From assembly GCA_020848435.1 (NCBI GenBank), contig JADLAC010000054.1, positions 1 through 64,000 of the forward strand: 64,000 nt of DNA, read 5' to 3'. The translations under genes and the position numbers were made by a program. Origin of the DNA: Burkholderiales bacterium (GTDB lineage Bacteria; Pseudomonadota; Gammaproteobacteria; Burkholderiales; WYBJ01). The notes beneath the pieces are model-generated. The model was not told the origin of the DNA, ran no database searches, and was given only the letters and a program-made list of their open reading frames with translations. Below are positions 7,686 to 17,145 of the stretch, piece by piece; the stretch's first letter is position 1, and each line of letters starts with the position of its first letter.

Positions 7686-9191
7686 ATGAGTGCTCCGCTC
7701 GAGGTGAAAGCCCACCCGCCACTTCGCGATGCGCGTATCGACGACGACGTGTTCGCCGACATGCGCCGGGAGAATCTCGCACGCTGGCCCACGGGGTCCG
7801 GGGTCGACTTCGAGGCGGCGCTCGAGCGCCAGCGATCCCTGCCCTGTCACAAACAGCTCGCCTGGGTGATGCGGCGCGCGGTCGAGGAAAAGCGCTGTCT
7901 CACCCAGCCGCGCGGCGGTTTCGGCACCTTCGCGCTGCACAAGACGCTCATGCAGATGCTCGACCGCGACGGGCTCGCCGACATCGTGCCGACCACGACC
8001 GACAGCTACACCCGCAACGAGCAGTTCCACCTCGCGCAGAAGGGCATAGAGGAGTCCGAGCGCCTCGGACGCTCGCTGCTCAACGGCTATCCGCTGGTGA
8101 ACTACGGCGTCGAGCATGCCCGCCAGCTGATCGACGCGATCGACAAGCCGGCGATCATGCTCACCGGCACGGCCCTGCCCAAGCTCACCGGCGAGATCGG
8201 TTTCGCCGGCGGCTACTCGGGCTATCTCGGCTCCGGCATCGCCTACACGACCTCCTACACCAAGGAGCTCTCGATCGAGGGCGGCATCCGCAACTACCAG
8301 TATCTGGACCGCCTCGCCGCGATGTACGCCGAGCACGGCGTCGAGCTGCATCGGCGCCAGCCGGGGTTCCTCACCGGGACCAACGTCCCGCCGTGCATCG
8401 CGATCATGACCTGCGTCCTCGACGCGCTGCTCGCGGCGCGCCAAGGGGTGCGCAACTACGGCCTGGAGATGGGGCAGACCCTGCACCTCGTGCAGGATGC
8501 GGCCGCGGTGAGCGCCTGCCGCGAGCTCTGTCAGGAGTATCTGTGTGGACTCGGTCATCCGGACGTGTTCACCTCGGTCACACTGCTGCACTGGATGGGT
8601 GCGTGGCCGCAGGACGATGCCCAGTGCGCCGCGCTGGTCGCCTACGGCGGCACGCTCGCCGCGATCGCCGGGGCCGCCTCGGTCACGACCAAGAGCACCC
8701 ACGAGGCGTTCGGCATTCCGACCCCGGAGGCCAACGCCGAGGGCTTGCGCATTACCCGCATGGCGATCTATCTCGCACGTAACATCCGTCTCGACACCAT
8801 GCCCGAGTTTCGCGCCGAGGTCGATCTGATCGGGCGGGAAGTGCGGCCCGTGATCGACAAGGTGCTGGAGATGGGCGAGGGCGATGTCGCGCTCGGCACG
8901 GTGCGGGCGTTCGAGGCCGGGGTGCTCGACATCCCCTGGTCGCCGAACCGGTTCGTGAAGAGCAAGGTGTTGCCCGCGCGCGATGCCGATGGCTATCTGC
9001 GTATCGTCGATCCGGGGCTGATGCCGTTTTCGCGCGAGGTGATGGAGATTCATGAGGCGAAGCTGCGCTTGCGGGCGAGGCGGGACAAGATCGCCTACGG
9101 CCCGGATTTGGCCGTGGCGAGCGTATACGAGATCTCCGAGCCCGTCGCCACGCTGCTCTCGGACAAGTGGGCCGAGGCAGTCCGTGCGTGA
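7686..9191 (+). CDS. glmE: Glutamate-mutase-like large subunit, altered active site
   Basis: This 501-residue TIM-barrel protein is the epsilon-type subunit of a coenzyme B12 mutase, colinear with clostridial GlmE (about 483 residues). Conserved blocks include QPRGG (R76), DSYTRN (R110), GRSLLNGYPLVNYGV, GSGIAYTTSYTK (Y187, Y191), LTGTNVPP, LHWMGAWPQD, KSTHEAFGIPT and DIPWSPN. Against GlmE numbering recalled from memory (offset +10, no gap), Arg66, Arg100, Tyr177 and Tyr181 are kept, but substrate-binding Arg149 and Glu171 are L159 and L181. Glutamate to 3-methylaspartate is therefore not a safe call. No mutL or ammonia-lyase gene lies beside it. A different, possibly non-amino, acid substrate is my inference. 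Confidence 0.85.
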   Translation: MSAPLEVKAHPPLRDARIDDDVFADMRRENLARWPTGSGVDFEAALERQRSLPCHKQLAWVMRRAVEEKRCLTQPRGGFGTFALHKTLMQMLDRDGLADIVPTTTDSYTRNEQFHLAQKGIEESERLGRSLLNGYPLVNYGVEHARQLIDAIDKPAIMLTGTALPKLTGEIGFAGGYSGYLGSGIAYTTSYTKELSIEGGIRNYQYLDRLAAMYAEHGVELHRRQPGFLTGTNVPPCIAIMTCVLDALLAARQGVRNYGLEMGQTLHLVQDAAAVSACRELCQEYLCGLGHPDVFTSVTLLHWMGAWPQDDAQCAALVAYGGTLAAIAGAASVTTKSTHEAFGIPTPEANAEGLRITRMAIYLARNIRLDTMPEFRAEVDLIGREVRPVIDKVLEMGEGDVALGTVRAFEAGVLDIPWSPNRFVKSKVLPARDADGYLRIVDPGLMPFSREVMEIHEAKLRLRARRDKIAYGPDLAVASVYEISEPVATLLSDKWAEAVRA

Positions 9192-9215
9192 GCGCCCGGC
9201 GCGGGATGTATCGAA

Positions 9216-9986
9216 CTACCAGCGCGGCTTGCGTTTCTCGTTGAACGCGTCGAGACCTTCCTGCGCGTCCTCGGTGGCGATGATGTTGCAGATCGTCTCC
9301 ACCACGTTCTCGATCGCACGCCGGTACTCGAAGTCGTTCTGGCGCATGAACGAGTCGCGGGCGAGCTTCATGACGACCGGCGACTTGTCCGCGAACTCCT
9401 GCGCGAGCCGCCGGGCCTCGTCCATCAGCCGTGCGCGTGGAACGACGGCGTTCACCAACCCGCGACGCTCGGCTTCGGTCGCTGAAAGGACGCGTCCGCT
9501 GAAGAGCAGCTCGAAGGCCTTGTGGCGTCCGATCTGCCGCGGCAGGTGCACGAAGTGCATGGCCGGAATCACGCCGACGTCGATTTCGGGATAGGCGATG
9601 CTCGCGGTTTCGGCCGCCAGGATCACGTCGCAGGAGACGGCTAGCGTCACCCCGGCCGCGCGCGCCGGCCCGGTGAGCGCGGCGATCGTTGGCTTGCCGA
9701 GCCGGTACTGCAGATCGTGCATCTCGAAGTAGAGCTTCTCGAGAAAACGCCTCAGGTCGAGCCCGGTGCCGCCGCGGATCATGGCGAGGTCCATCCCGGC
9801 GCTGAAGACGTTGTCGAAGGCGCTCGTCAGGATCACGGCCCGCACACCGGGATCGTCGCGCGCCTGCCGGTACGCCGCGTTGATCGCCTCGACGAGCGCG
9901 TGGTTCAGCGCGTTGACCGGCGCCCGGCGCAAAGCGATCTCGGCGACCCGCTCGCGAACCGCGTAGTCCAGCAGGGTGCAGCTCAT
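9216..9986 (-). CDS. Enoyl-CoA hydratase/isomerase (crotonase) family protein
   Basis: This 256-residue crotonase-fold enzyme faces the mutase genes tail to tail, with 24 bases between the stops. The oxyanion-hole segment FSAGMDLAMI lies at about residues 61-70. The second active-site acid is present in YPEIDVGVIP, but the position of the first catalytic glutamate (GCELA in classic hydratases) reads GVTLA here. The enzyme may therefore not be a simple hydratase; isomerases, hydrolases and dehalogenases of the fold have such changes. ATG 9986 is preceded by a GAGGAA ribosome site. Substrate is unknown; a link to the CoA ligase at 4931 is possible. Confidence 0.88.
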   Translation of the reverse strand: MSCTLLDYAVRERVAEIALRRAPVNALNHALVEAINAAYRQARDDPGVRAVILTSAFDNVFSAGMDLAMIRGGTGLDLRRFLEKLYFEMHDLQYRLGKPTIAALTGPARAAGVTLAVSCDVILAAETASIAYPEIDVGVIPAMHFVHLPRQIGRHKAFELLFSGRVLSATEAERRGLVNAVVPRARLMDEARRLAQEFADKSPVVMKLARDSFMRQNDFEYRRAIENVVETICNIIATEDAQEGLDAFNEKRKPRW

Positions 9987-10575
9987 GCGTTCCTCCTCGT
10001 GCGCCGGTCAATCCGGCGAGACTTTGGGTTTACATGCGGTTGACGGCGAACGCATCTTCCATCGCGCCGCCGTTGAAGACCACATCATTCTGTTTGCGGA
10101 CCCGAATTTCGGAACGCTGTCGGAACGCGCCAATTCTACGATTGGCAGGCAGGTGGCAAGGCGAGCTTTCTCGCAGCTCGCTGTTACTTCGCTGCGCGGC
10201 CTCCGAAATGAATTGCATTAGCTCGGCAATGCTGTCGTATCCGAGGCTGTAGATCGCGGCCCACGAGCCCAGCCTGAAGCGCAGTCACGTTCAGTAACGC
10301 GGCGGCCATCCTCAGCTCGGTCCGAATTCCCTCGCGGAAGAAGATGGCGACCTGTTCCGGGCTGCTCCAGAAGGTGGCTTGACTCAGAACACCAAGGCGC
10401 TCGTGTTCCAACTCGCCTCGCTAACCGACGTGCACTGAACCATGTCCGCGGAAGTGGTGCTGATGACCCTGCTCGGGGGCATGGGCACGGCGTTCGGTCC
10501 GGCCCGGCGTTGCGCCTGCGCGACCCATCCGGACCAGCCCCCCTGGCGATACCCCGGCCGGGCCGCTTCGGTGGT
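9987..10575. other. Gene-free stretch of about 590 bases
   Basis: No reading frame here has recognisable protein similarity, a convincing start or a length above 81 codons. Short frames on both strands overlap one another, which suggests chance or decayed sequence. Local composition is less GC-rich around 10060-10420 than in the flanking genes, which fits a degraded gene, but I cannot name one. Confidence 0.5.
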
Positions 10576-10581
10576 TATAAT
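10576..10581 (+). promoter_or_regulatory. Sigma70 -10 element upstream of etfB
   Basis: A perfect TATAAT lies 36 bases before the etfB ATG. No good -35 hexamer is found 16-18 bases upstream (the region is GC-rich), so the promoter may need an activator. Confidence 0.5.
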
Positions 10582-10616
10582 CCAAAGCTTTGGACGCCAT
10601 TGAACGGGAAGGGCCG

Positions 10617-11366
10617 ATGAAAGTTCTAGTCGGGGTCAAACGCGTCGTGGACGCGAACATCAAGGTGCGTGTGAAGAGCGACGGCAGCGGGGTCGAGACG
10701 GCCAACGTCAAGATGGCGATGAACCCGTTCTGCGAAATCGCCGTGGAGCAGGCGGTGCGGATGAAGGAGGCAGGCACTGTCTCCGAGATCGTCGCGGTGT
10801 CGATCGGCGGGCCGCAGAGCCAGGAGACGCTGCGCACGGCGCTCGCCATGGGCGCCGATCGCGCCATCCTGGTGGAGACCGACCAGGAGGTCCAGCCGCT
10901 GGCGGTAGCCAAGGCATTCAAGGCGCTGTGCGAGAAGGAGAAGCCCGGGCTGGTGATCATGGGCAAGCAGGCCATCGATGATGATTGCAACCAGTCCGGC
11001 CAGATGCTCGCCGCCTTGCTCGGCTGGCCACAGGCCGCCTTCATATCCAAGATCGAAATTTCCGGCGACAGCGCGCAGATCACGCGCGAGATCGACGGCG
11101 GGCTCGAGAAGCTGAGCGCGAAGCTGCCGCTGGTGGCGACGACCGACTTGCGCCTGAACGAGCCACGCTACGTGACGCTGCCGAACATCATGAAGGCAAA
11201 AAAGAAGCCGCTGGAGAACGTCAAGGCGGCCGACCTCGGGGTCGATGTCGCACCGCGGCTTACCACGGTGAAAGTCGCCGAGCCGCCCAAGCGCAGCTCC
11301 GGAGTGAAAGTGGCCGATGTCGCCGAGCTTGTGCAGAAGCTCAAGAACGAAGCGAGAGTGATCTAG
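10617..11366 (+). CDS. etfB: Electron transfer flavoprotein beta subunit
   Basis: This 249-residue protein is the AMP-binding subunit of EtfAB, which takes electrons from acyl-CoA dehydrogenases. The N-terminus [19 protein letters not shown], the [17 protein letters not shown] segment and the beta-signature stretch [20 protein letters not shown] near residue 165 are typical. ATG 10617 follows GGGAAGGG; an in-frame ATG at 10590 would add nine unconserved residues. etfA follows after 91 bases. With ETF-QO at 27547-29196 it links the beta-oxidation enzymes in this region to the quinone pool. Confidence 0.97.
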   Translation: MKVLVGVKRVVDANIKVRVKSDGSGVETANVKMAMNPFCEIAVEQAVRMKEAGTVSEIVAVSIGGPQSQETLRTALAMGADRAILVETDQEVQPLAVAKAFKALCEKEKPGLVIMGKQAIDDDCNQSGQMLAALLGWPQAAFISKIEISGDSAQITREIDGGLEKLSAKLPLVATTDLRLNEPRYVTLPNIMKAKKKPLENVKAADLGVDVAPRLTTVKVAEPPKRSSGVKVADVAELVQKLKNEARVI

Positions 11367-11457
11367 CCGCGCGTGAACGGCGCGCGGCGCATGCAGGTCT
11401 GGACAAACGAGGGGAAGCGCGAGCGCTTCGCCATCCTGGGCGCTAAGGGTAGAGACG

Positions 11458-12390
11458 ATGAGCATTCTAGTAGTCGCGGAACACGACGGTAGCCGGCTCA
11501 AACCGGGTTTTCTCAACACGATAAGCGCCGCGCGCAAGATCGGCGGCGACGTCGCGGTGCTGGTGGCCGGACATCAGGCCGGCGCGGCTGCCGCGGCGGC
11601 CGCCAAGGTCGAGGGGGTGGGCAAGGTCTTGCACGCCGACGCTGCGCATTACGCCAGTCCGAGCGCCGAGAACCTCGCGGCGCTGGTCCTCACGCTGGCG
11701 AAGGAGTACAGCCACGTGCTGGCGGCAGCGACGGGCTTCGGCAAGAACTTCATGCCCCGAGTTGCGGCATTGCTCGACGTGGCGCAAATCTCCGATATCA
11801 GCGATGTCGTTTCCGCGGACACCTTCGTGCGCCCGATCTACGCTGGCAACGTGCTCGCGACCGTGCAATCGAAGGATCCGATCAAGGTCGTCACCGTGCG
11901 CATCACCGCCTTCGACCCGGCCGCGGAGGGCTCGGGCAACGCGCCGGTGCAAACCGTAGCACCCGGGCCGGACAGCGGGCTCACGGTGGTACAAGGTCAA
12001 GAGCTCACCAAGTCGGCGCGCCCGGAGCTCAGTGCCGCACGCGTCATCGTTTCGGGCGGGCGCGGCATGGGCAGCGGCGACAACTTCAAGATCCTGGAAG
12101 CGTTGGCCGACAAGCTCAATGCCGCGGTCGGCGCATCGCGTGCCGCGGTCGATTCGGGCTTCGTGCCGAACGACTACCAGGTCGGCCAGACGGGCAAGAT
12201 CGTCGCGCCCGAGCTGTACATCGCGGTCGGCATCTCCGGCGCGATCCAGCACTTGGCCGGAATGAAGGACAGCAAGGTGATCGTCGCCATCAACAAGGAT
12301 CCGGAAGCACCCATCTTTCAGGTGGCGAACTACTGGATCGTGGACGATCTGTTCAAGGTCGTGCCGGAGCTCACGAAGCAGCTCGGCTGA
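11458..12390 (+). CDS. etfA: Electron transfer flavoprotein alpha subunit
   Basis: This 310-residue protein binds the redox-active FAD of EtfAB. The N-terminal domain begins [20 protein letters not shown]. The FAD-binding C-terminal domain shows the family pattern: [17 protein letters not shown], then [40 protein letters not shown] and [20 protein letters not shown]. Length is normal. It follows etfB with a short spacer and is probably on the same transcript. Confidence 0.97.
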   Translation: MSILVVAEHDGSRLKPGFLNTISAARKIGGDVAVLVAGHQAGAAAAAAAKVEGVGKVLHADAAHYASPSAENLAALVLTLAKEYSHVLAAATGFGKNFMPRVAALLDVAQISDISDVVSADTFVRPIYAGNVLATVQSKDPIKVVTVRITAFDPAAEGSGNAPVQTVAPGPDSGLTVVQGQELTKSARPELSAARVIVSGGRGMGSGDNFKILEALADKLNAAVGASRAAVDSGFVPNDYQVGQTGKIVAPELYIAVGISGAIQHLAGMKDSKVIVAINKDPEAPIFQVANYWIVDDLFKVVPELTKQLG

Positions 12391-12614
12391 GGCTTGCAGG
12401 CCGCGCTGCTCCACAGCCCCACCCGCAGGGACTTGCCGAGCGGCACGCGGTAGCTGCGATAGGCGTGCTCGAAGTCGCGCACGCGCGCGCCGCGTCCGGC
12501 CAGCCTGCGAGCATTTCGCTCGAACCCCTGAGCGTGCGCGATCCGCCCGAGTCATAATAAGCCAGGTGCGCCTGCGCGCCCCGCGCTTTTCCACTTGCCA
12601 TCGCGAGGTCTGCC

Positions 12615-14411
12615 ATGTCCGACTACGCTGCGCCGCTCGCCGATATGCGGTTCGTCATCCAGGAGCTGGTCGGGCTCGACGAGGTCGCTCGCGTTCCCCA
12701 GTTCTCCGAAGTCACGCCCGAGCTGGTCGATCAAGTCCTCGCCGAAGCAGGCAAGTTCGCGGCCGAGGTGCTCGCACCGCTCAATCGCGTCGGCGATACG
12801 CACCCGTCCCGGCTGCACGAGGGCGCAGTGACGACGCCGCCCGGATTCAAGGACGCCTACCAGCGCTTCACCGCCGCGGGTTGGAACGCTCTCGCCGGTG
12901 ATCCTCGATTCGGCGGCCAAGGGCTGCCGCAGATCGTGGCGATGCCGGTCGCCGAGATCTGGAACAGCGCCAACATGGCGTTCTGCCTCTGCCCCATGCT
13001 TACGACCGGGGTGCTCGAGGCGCTGAAGCGCCAGGGCAGCGCCGAGCAGCAGGCGCGATTCCTGCCGCTGCTCACGAGCGGCGAATGGACCGGCACCATG
13101 AACCTCACCGAGCCGCAGGCGGGCTCGGATCTGTCCGCCGTGCGCACGCGCGCCGTGCCGCAGCCCGACGGCACCTACAAGCTGTTCGGGCAAAAGATCT
13201 TCATTACCTACGGCGAGCACGACTTCACGGACAACATCGTGCACCTGGTGCTGGCGCGCACGCCCGATGCGCCCGAAGGCACGCGCGGCATCTCGTTGTT
13301 CATCGTGCCGAAGTACCTGTCCGACGACCACGGCAAGCTCGGCGCGCGCAACGACGTGAGCTGCGTCTCGATCGAGCACAAGATGGGCATACACGCCAGC
13401 CCGACCTGCGTGCTCGCCTATGGCGACCAGGGCGGCGCGACCGGATACCTGGTCGGCGAGGAAAACGAGGGCCTGCGCTACATGTTCATCATGATGAATC
13501 ATGCGCGCCTGGGCGTGGGCCTCGAAGGCGTGGCGATGGCCGAGCGCGCCTACCAGCACGCGCTCGCGTATGCCAAGCAGCGCGTGCAAGGCCGCGAGCT
13601 CGGCGCCAAGAGCGGGGATCGGGTGACGATCATTCATCATCCCGACGTGCGGCGCATGCTGATGTCGATGAAGGCGCAGACCGAAGCGATGCGCGCGCTC
13701 GCCTACACCGCTGCCGGTGCGCTCGATCTCGCCAATCATCATCCCGACCCCACCCAGCGCGCGCAGCAGCAGGCGCTGCTCGACCTGCTGACGCCGATCG
13801 TGAAGGGTTGGTGCACCGAACAGGCGGTCGAGATTGCTTCCCTCGGCGTGCAGGTCCACGGCGGGATGGGGTTCATCGAGGAAACCGGCGCCGCCCAGTT
13901 CTATCGCGATGCACGCATCACGACGATCTACGAAGGCACCACCGGGATTCAAGCCATGGATCTCGTGACCCGCAAGGTGGCCGCGGAGCGCGGTGCGACC
14001 ATGCGCGCGGTGCTCGCGCAAACCGCGGGGCTCGACAACATGCTCGCCGGCAACAGCGACGCCGAAGTCGCAGCCATACGCGCGCGCCTCGCCTTGGCGC
14101 GGCAAGCGCTCGAAGAGGCCACGCAGTGGCTGGTCGACGTCGCGGCGAAGGATCCGCGTCAGATCGCCGCGGGCGCGGTGCCGTTTCTGAAGCTGTCCGG
14201 GATCGTATTCGGCGGTGCGCTGATGGCGCGCGCGGCGCTCATCGCGGCCAAGCGCCTCGCCGCGGGCGAAGGCGACAGCGACTTCTATCGTGCGAAGCTC
14301 GTCAGCGCGCGCTTTTTTGCCGAGCACCTGCTGCCCCAGTCGGCCGCGCTGGCCCACAGTGTGACTCACGGCGCGGAGGCCACCCTCGCGCTGGACGCGG
14401 CGCTGTTCTAA
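12615..14411 (+). CDS. Acyl-CoA dehydrogenase, DmdC-like, long C-terminal domain
   Basis: This 598-residue flavoenzyme introduces a trans-2,3 double bond into an acyl-CoA and passes electrons to EtfAB. FAD and substrate-binding motifs include TMNLTEPQAGSDLSAV and GQKIFITYGEHD, with QVHGGMGFIEETGAAQFYRDARITTIYEGTTGIQ split across the C-terminal helical domain. The extra C-terminal region (about residues 460-598) marks the class annotated as 3-methylmercaptopropionyl-CoA dehydrogenase (DmdC), which in most bacteria serves other medium or short acyl-CoAs. ATG 12615 is the family start. The 224 bases before it hold no gene I can identify. Confidence 0.94.
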   Translation: MSDYAAPLADMRFVIQELVGLDEVARVPQFSEVTPELVDQVLAEAGKFAAEVLAPLNRVGDTHPSRLHEGAVTTPPGFKDAYQRFTAAGWNALAGDPRFGGQGLPQIVAMPVAEIWNSANMAFCLCPMLTTGVLEALKRQGSAEQQARFLPLLTSGEWTGTMNLTEPQAGSDLSAVRTRAVPQPDGTYKLFGQKIFITYGEHDFTDNIVHLVLARTPDAPEGTRGISLFIVPKYLSDDHGKLGARNDVSCVSIEHKMGIHASPTCVLAYGDQGGATGYLVGEENEGLRYMFIMMNHARLGVGLEGVAMAERAYQHALAYAKQRVQGRELGAKSGDRVTIIHHPDVRRMLMSMKAQTEAMRALAYTAAGALDLANHHPDPTQRAQQQALLDLLTPIVKGWCTEQAVEIASLGVQVHGGMGFIEETGAAQFYRDARITTIYEGTTGIQAMDLVTRKVAAERGATMRAVLAQTAGLDNMLAGNSDAEVAAIRARLALARQALEEATQWLVDVAAKDPRQIAAGAVPFLKLSGIVFGGALMARAALIAAKRLAAGEGDSDFYRAKLVSARFFAEHLLPQSAALAHSVTHGAEATLALDAALF

Positions 14412-14577
14412 GTTCCCGTTCGACGCGTGTCCCCGGTAAGCGGCTGGACGGGGCCGCAGGCCGCGTGTAAAGTCGCCGCCGGCACAGCCGCAGGCGACAA
14501 CCACGCACAGGGAGCATCGTGCCGGCATTCAGTACCCGCTCTTGCACTGTCGATGCTCGCCGGGAGGGCCGCCGCTA

Positions 14578-17070
14578 GTGGTCTCTCTTCCGGTCGCACT
14601 CCTCGTCGCCTTCACGGCGGCCTGGGTGCTGGGCTATTTCGCCGCGCCGCTTTGGCTCTGGACCTTGGCCGCGGCGGGGGTGCTCGCGATCGCCGCGGCC
14701 GGCGTGATCGAATGGGCCGTGTTCGCGCTCATCGCCGTCGTTTTCAATGTGCCGGCGCTGCGCCGGCAGCTTCTCTCCCGGCCGCTGCTGGGTCTGTTTC
14801 GCTCCATCCTGCCGCAGATCTCCCAAACCGAACGCGAGGCACTCGATGCGGGCACGGTGTGGTGGGAAGGCGAGCTTTTCAGCGGCCGCCCCGACTGGCG
14901 CAAGCTGCTGTCGTATCCCGCGCCCAAGCTGAGCGCGGAAGAGCAAGCCTTCGTCGATGGCCCGGTCGACGAGCTGTGCAGCATGGTAGACGACTGGCAG
15001 GTGACCCACGAGCTGGGCGACCTGCCTGCGCACGTCTGGGACTACATCAAGGCGCAGGGCTTTCTCGGCATGATCATTCCGAAGGCATACGGCGGCAAGG
15101 GCTTCAGCGCGCTGGCGCATTCGGAAGTGGTGATGAAGCTCACCTCGCGCAGCAGCACCGCGGCGGTGTCGGTCATGGTGCCCAATTCGCTGGGGCCGGC
15201 TGAGCTGCTGCTGCACTACGGGACGCAGGCGCAGAAGGAGCATTACCTGCCGCGGCTCGCCCAAGGGTTGGAAATGCCGTGCTTCGCGCTGACCAGTCCA
15301 GAGGCCGGGTCCGACGCTGGCGGCATCCCCGATTTCGGCATCGTTTGCCGGGCGCAATGGCAAGGCGAAGCCGATGTGTTGGGCATACGCGTGACGTGGG
15401 AGAAGCGCTACATCACGCTGGGACCGATCGCGACCCTGCTCGGGCTCGCGTTTCGACTCTACGACCCGCAACACTTGATCGGCGGCCAGGACGAGGTCGG
15501 CATCACGCTGGCGCTGATTCCCACCGATACACCCGGGGTGCACATCGGCCGGCGCCACCTGCCGCTCGATTCGGCATTCATGAACGGACCGAACTGGGGC
15601 CGCGACGTCTTCATCCCCATGGCGTACGTGATCGGCGGGGTCGAGTACGCCGGGCAGGGCTGGCGCATGCTCATGAATTGCCTTGCCGCCGGGCGTTCGA
15701 TCTCGTTGCCCGCCAACGGCGTCGGCGTCGGCAAGCTGTGCGCGCTGACCGCGGGCGCTTACGGCCGCGTGCGCTCGCAATTCAACCTGTCGATCGGCCG
15801 CTTCGAAGGCGTCGAGGAAGCGATCGCCCGTATCGGCGGCAATCTCTACGTGATGGATGCCGCGCGCGTGATGACCGCCGGCGCGGTCGACCTGGGCGAG
15901 AAGCCGGCGGTGGTGTCGGCGATCGTCAAGTATCACTTGACCGAGCGCGGCCGCCAGGTCATCAACGACGCCATGGACGTGCACGCGGGCAAAGGCATCT
16001 GCCTGGGGCCGAGCAACTATCTTGCGCGCGCCTACCAGGCGACGCCCATTCCGATCACCGTCGAGGGCGCGAACATACTCACGCGTTCGATGATCATTTT
16101 CGGCCAAGGGGCGATTCGCGGCCACCCTTGGGTGCGAGAGGAAATCGAGGCGGTGGGCGAAGCCGATCGTGCCCGCGCGCTGGCGCGATTCGATCGCGCG
16201 TTCTTCGGCCACGTCGGATTCATCGTGAGCAATTTCTGCCGCGCGCTGTGGCTGGGCTTGAGCGAAGCGCGGCTTGCGCGCAGTCCCGGCGATGGCCACA
16301 CGCGCCGTTACTACCAACAGCTCACGCGCATGTCGGCCGGGTTCGCGTTCACCGCCGACGTGTGCATGCTGCTACTGGGCGGCGCGCTCAAACGCCGCGA
16401 GCTGTTGTCCGCCCGCCTGGGCGATATCCTGAGCCAGATGTATCTCGCCTGCGCGGCGTTGAAGCGCTACCACGATGCGGGCTCGCCCGCGGACGATCTG
16501 CCGATGCTGCACTGGGGGGTGCGCGATGCGCTGTATCGAATCCAGGAGGCGTTCTTCTCGCTGTTCTGCAACCTGCCGAATCGAGCCGCGGTCGTCTTGC
16601 TGCGTTGGGTCGTTTTTCCGCTGGGCCGCCTGTTTCGCGTCCCGCCCGATTCGATCGGGCAGCGGATCGCGCGCACGCTGAGCGCGCCCGGGCCCGCGCG
16701 CGAACGGCTCACGCGCGGTGCCTACGTGCCGAAAGACCAGAACGACGCGATCGGGACGCTCGAAGCGGCGCTGGTGGCGGTGATCGCGGCCGAGCCAGTA
16801 GAGGCCAAGATCCAGGCCGGCGTTCGCGCCGGCAAGCTTGGCGACGTGCTGCGCACGGATCGTATCGACGCCGCGCTTGCGGCGGGCGTCATCGATGCTG
16901 CCGAAGCCAATCTTGTCCGGCGCGCGGTCGAGCTCAGACGCAAGGCGATCATGGTCGACGACTTTCCGCGGGATCTCGGCCCGAGCGAGATTCATCAGAC
17001 GACCGAGGCGGTGAGCTTCGAGCCGCTGTGGCACGCGTTCAAGGAGGCCAGCGCGCGCACGGCGCCGTGA
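14578..17070 (+). CDS. fadE: FadE-type acyl-CoA dehydrogenase (membrane-anchored)
   Basis: This 830-residue enzyme matches E. coli FadE (814 residues). Two or three hydrophobic segments in the first 65 residues probably anchor it to the inner membrane. The catalytic region has LGMIIPKAYGGKGFSALAHS, ALTSPEAGSDAGGIPD and WEKRYITLGPIATLLGLAF, and the C-terminus carries the FadE-specific extension (KVAx-free, RLARTLSAPG-type helices ending in AFKEASARTAP). GTG 14578 has a GGGAGG site 10 bases upstream; the frame is open to a TTG at 14542, which would add 12 residues. It should perform the first beta-oxidation step on long-chain acyl-CoAs, feeding EtfAB. Confidence 0.94.
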   Translation: MVSLPVALLVAFTAAWVLGYFAAPLWLWTLAAAGVLAIAAAGVIEWAVFALIAVVFNVPALRRQLLSRPLLGLFRSILPQISQTEREALDAGTVWWEGELFSGRPDWRKLLSYPAPKLSAEEQAFVDGPVDELCSMVDDWQVTHELGDLPAHVWDYIKAQGFLGMIIPKAYGGKGFSALAHSEVVMKLTSRSSTAAVSVMVPNSLGPAELLLHYGTQAQKEHYLPRLAQGLEMPCFALTSPEAGSDAGGIPDFGIVCRAQWQGEADVLGIRVTWEKRYITLGPIATLLGLAFRLYDPQHLIGGQDEVGITLALIPTDTPGVHIGRRHLPLDSAFMNGPNWGRDVFIPMAYVIGGVEYAGQGWRMLMNCLAAGRSISLPANGVGVGKLCALTAGAYGRVRSQFNLSIGRFEGVEEAIARIGGNLYVMDAARVMTAGAVDLGEKPAVVSAIVKYHLTERGRQVINDAMDVHAGKGICLGPSNYLARAYQATPIPITVEGANILTRSMIIFGQGAIRGHPWVREEIEAVGEADRARALARFDRAFFGHVGFIVSNFCRALWLGLSEARLARSPGDGHTRRYYQQLTRMSAGFAFTADVCMLLLGGALKRRELLSARLGDILSQMYLACAALKRYHDAGSPADDLPMLHWGVRDALYRIQEAFFSLFCNLPNRAAVVLLRWVVFPLGRLFRVPPDSIGQRIARTLSAPGPARERLTRGAYVPKDQNDAIGTLEAALVAVIAAEPVEAKIQAGVRAGKLGDVLRTDRIDAALAAGVIDAAEANLVRRAVELRRKAIMVDDFPRDLGPSEIHQTTEAVSFEPLWHAFKEASARTAP

Positions 17071-17145
17071 CGGGCGAGGATGCAGACATATTTTCGGCGC
17101 ATCGCAGGCGCCTTCTGACACCAACGAGGCAGCGGAGGAGGCTTC

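Noticed and set aside
6945..9053. Long minus-strand frame opposite the mutase genes
   Set aside because: It is antisense to well-recognised proteins, rich in His/Arg/Gly and without any motif; such shadows are expected at high GC.
10030..10411. Small frames between the crotonase and etfB genes
   Set aside because: They overlap one another on both strands, lack ribosome sites and match no family I know.
12391..12614. Possible gene remnant on the minus strand before the acyl-CoA dehydrogenase
   Set aside because: A short stretch looks protein-like, but it has no start, no length and no recognisable family.
4931..14411. DMSP demethylation pathway (DmdB ligase, crotonase, DmdC dehydrogenase)
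   Set aside because: The ligase and dehydrogenase resemble DmdB/DmdC only at family level, the crotonase lacks one catalytic glutamate and no dmdA is present; general acyl-CoA metabolism is the simpler reading.
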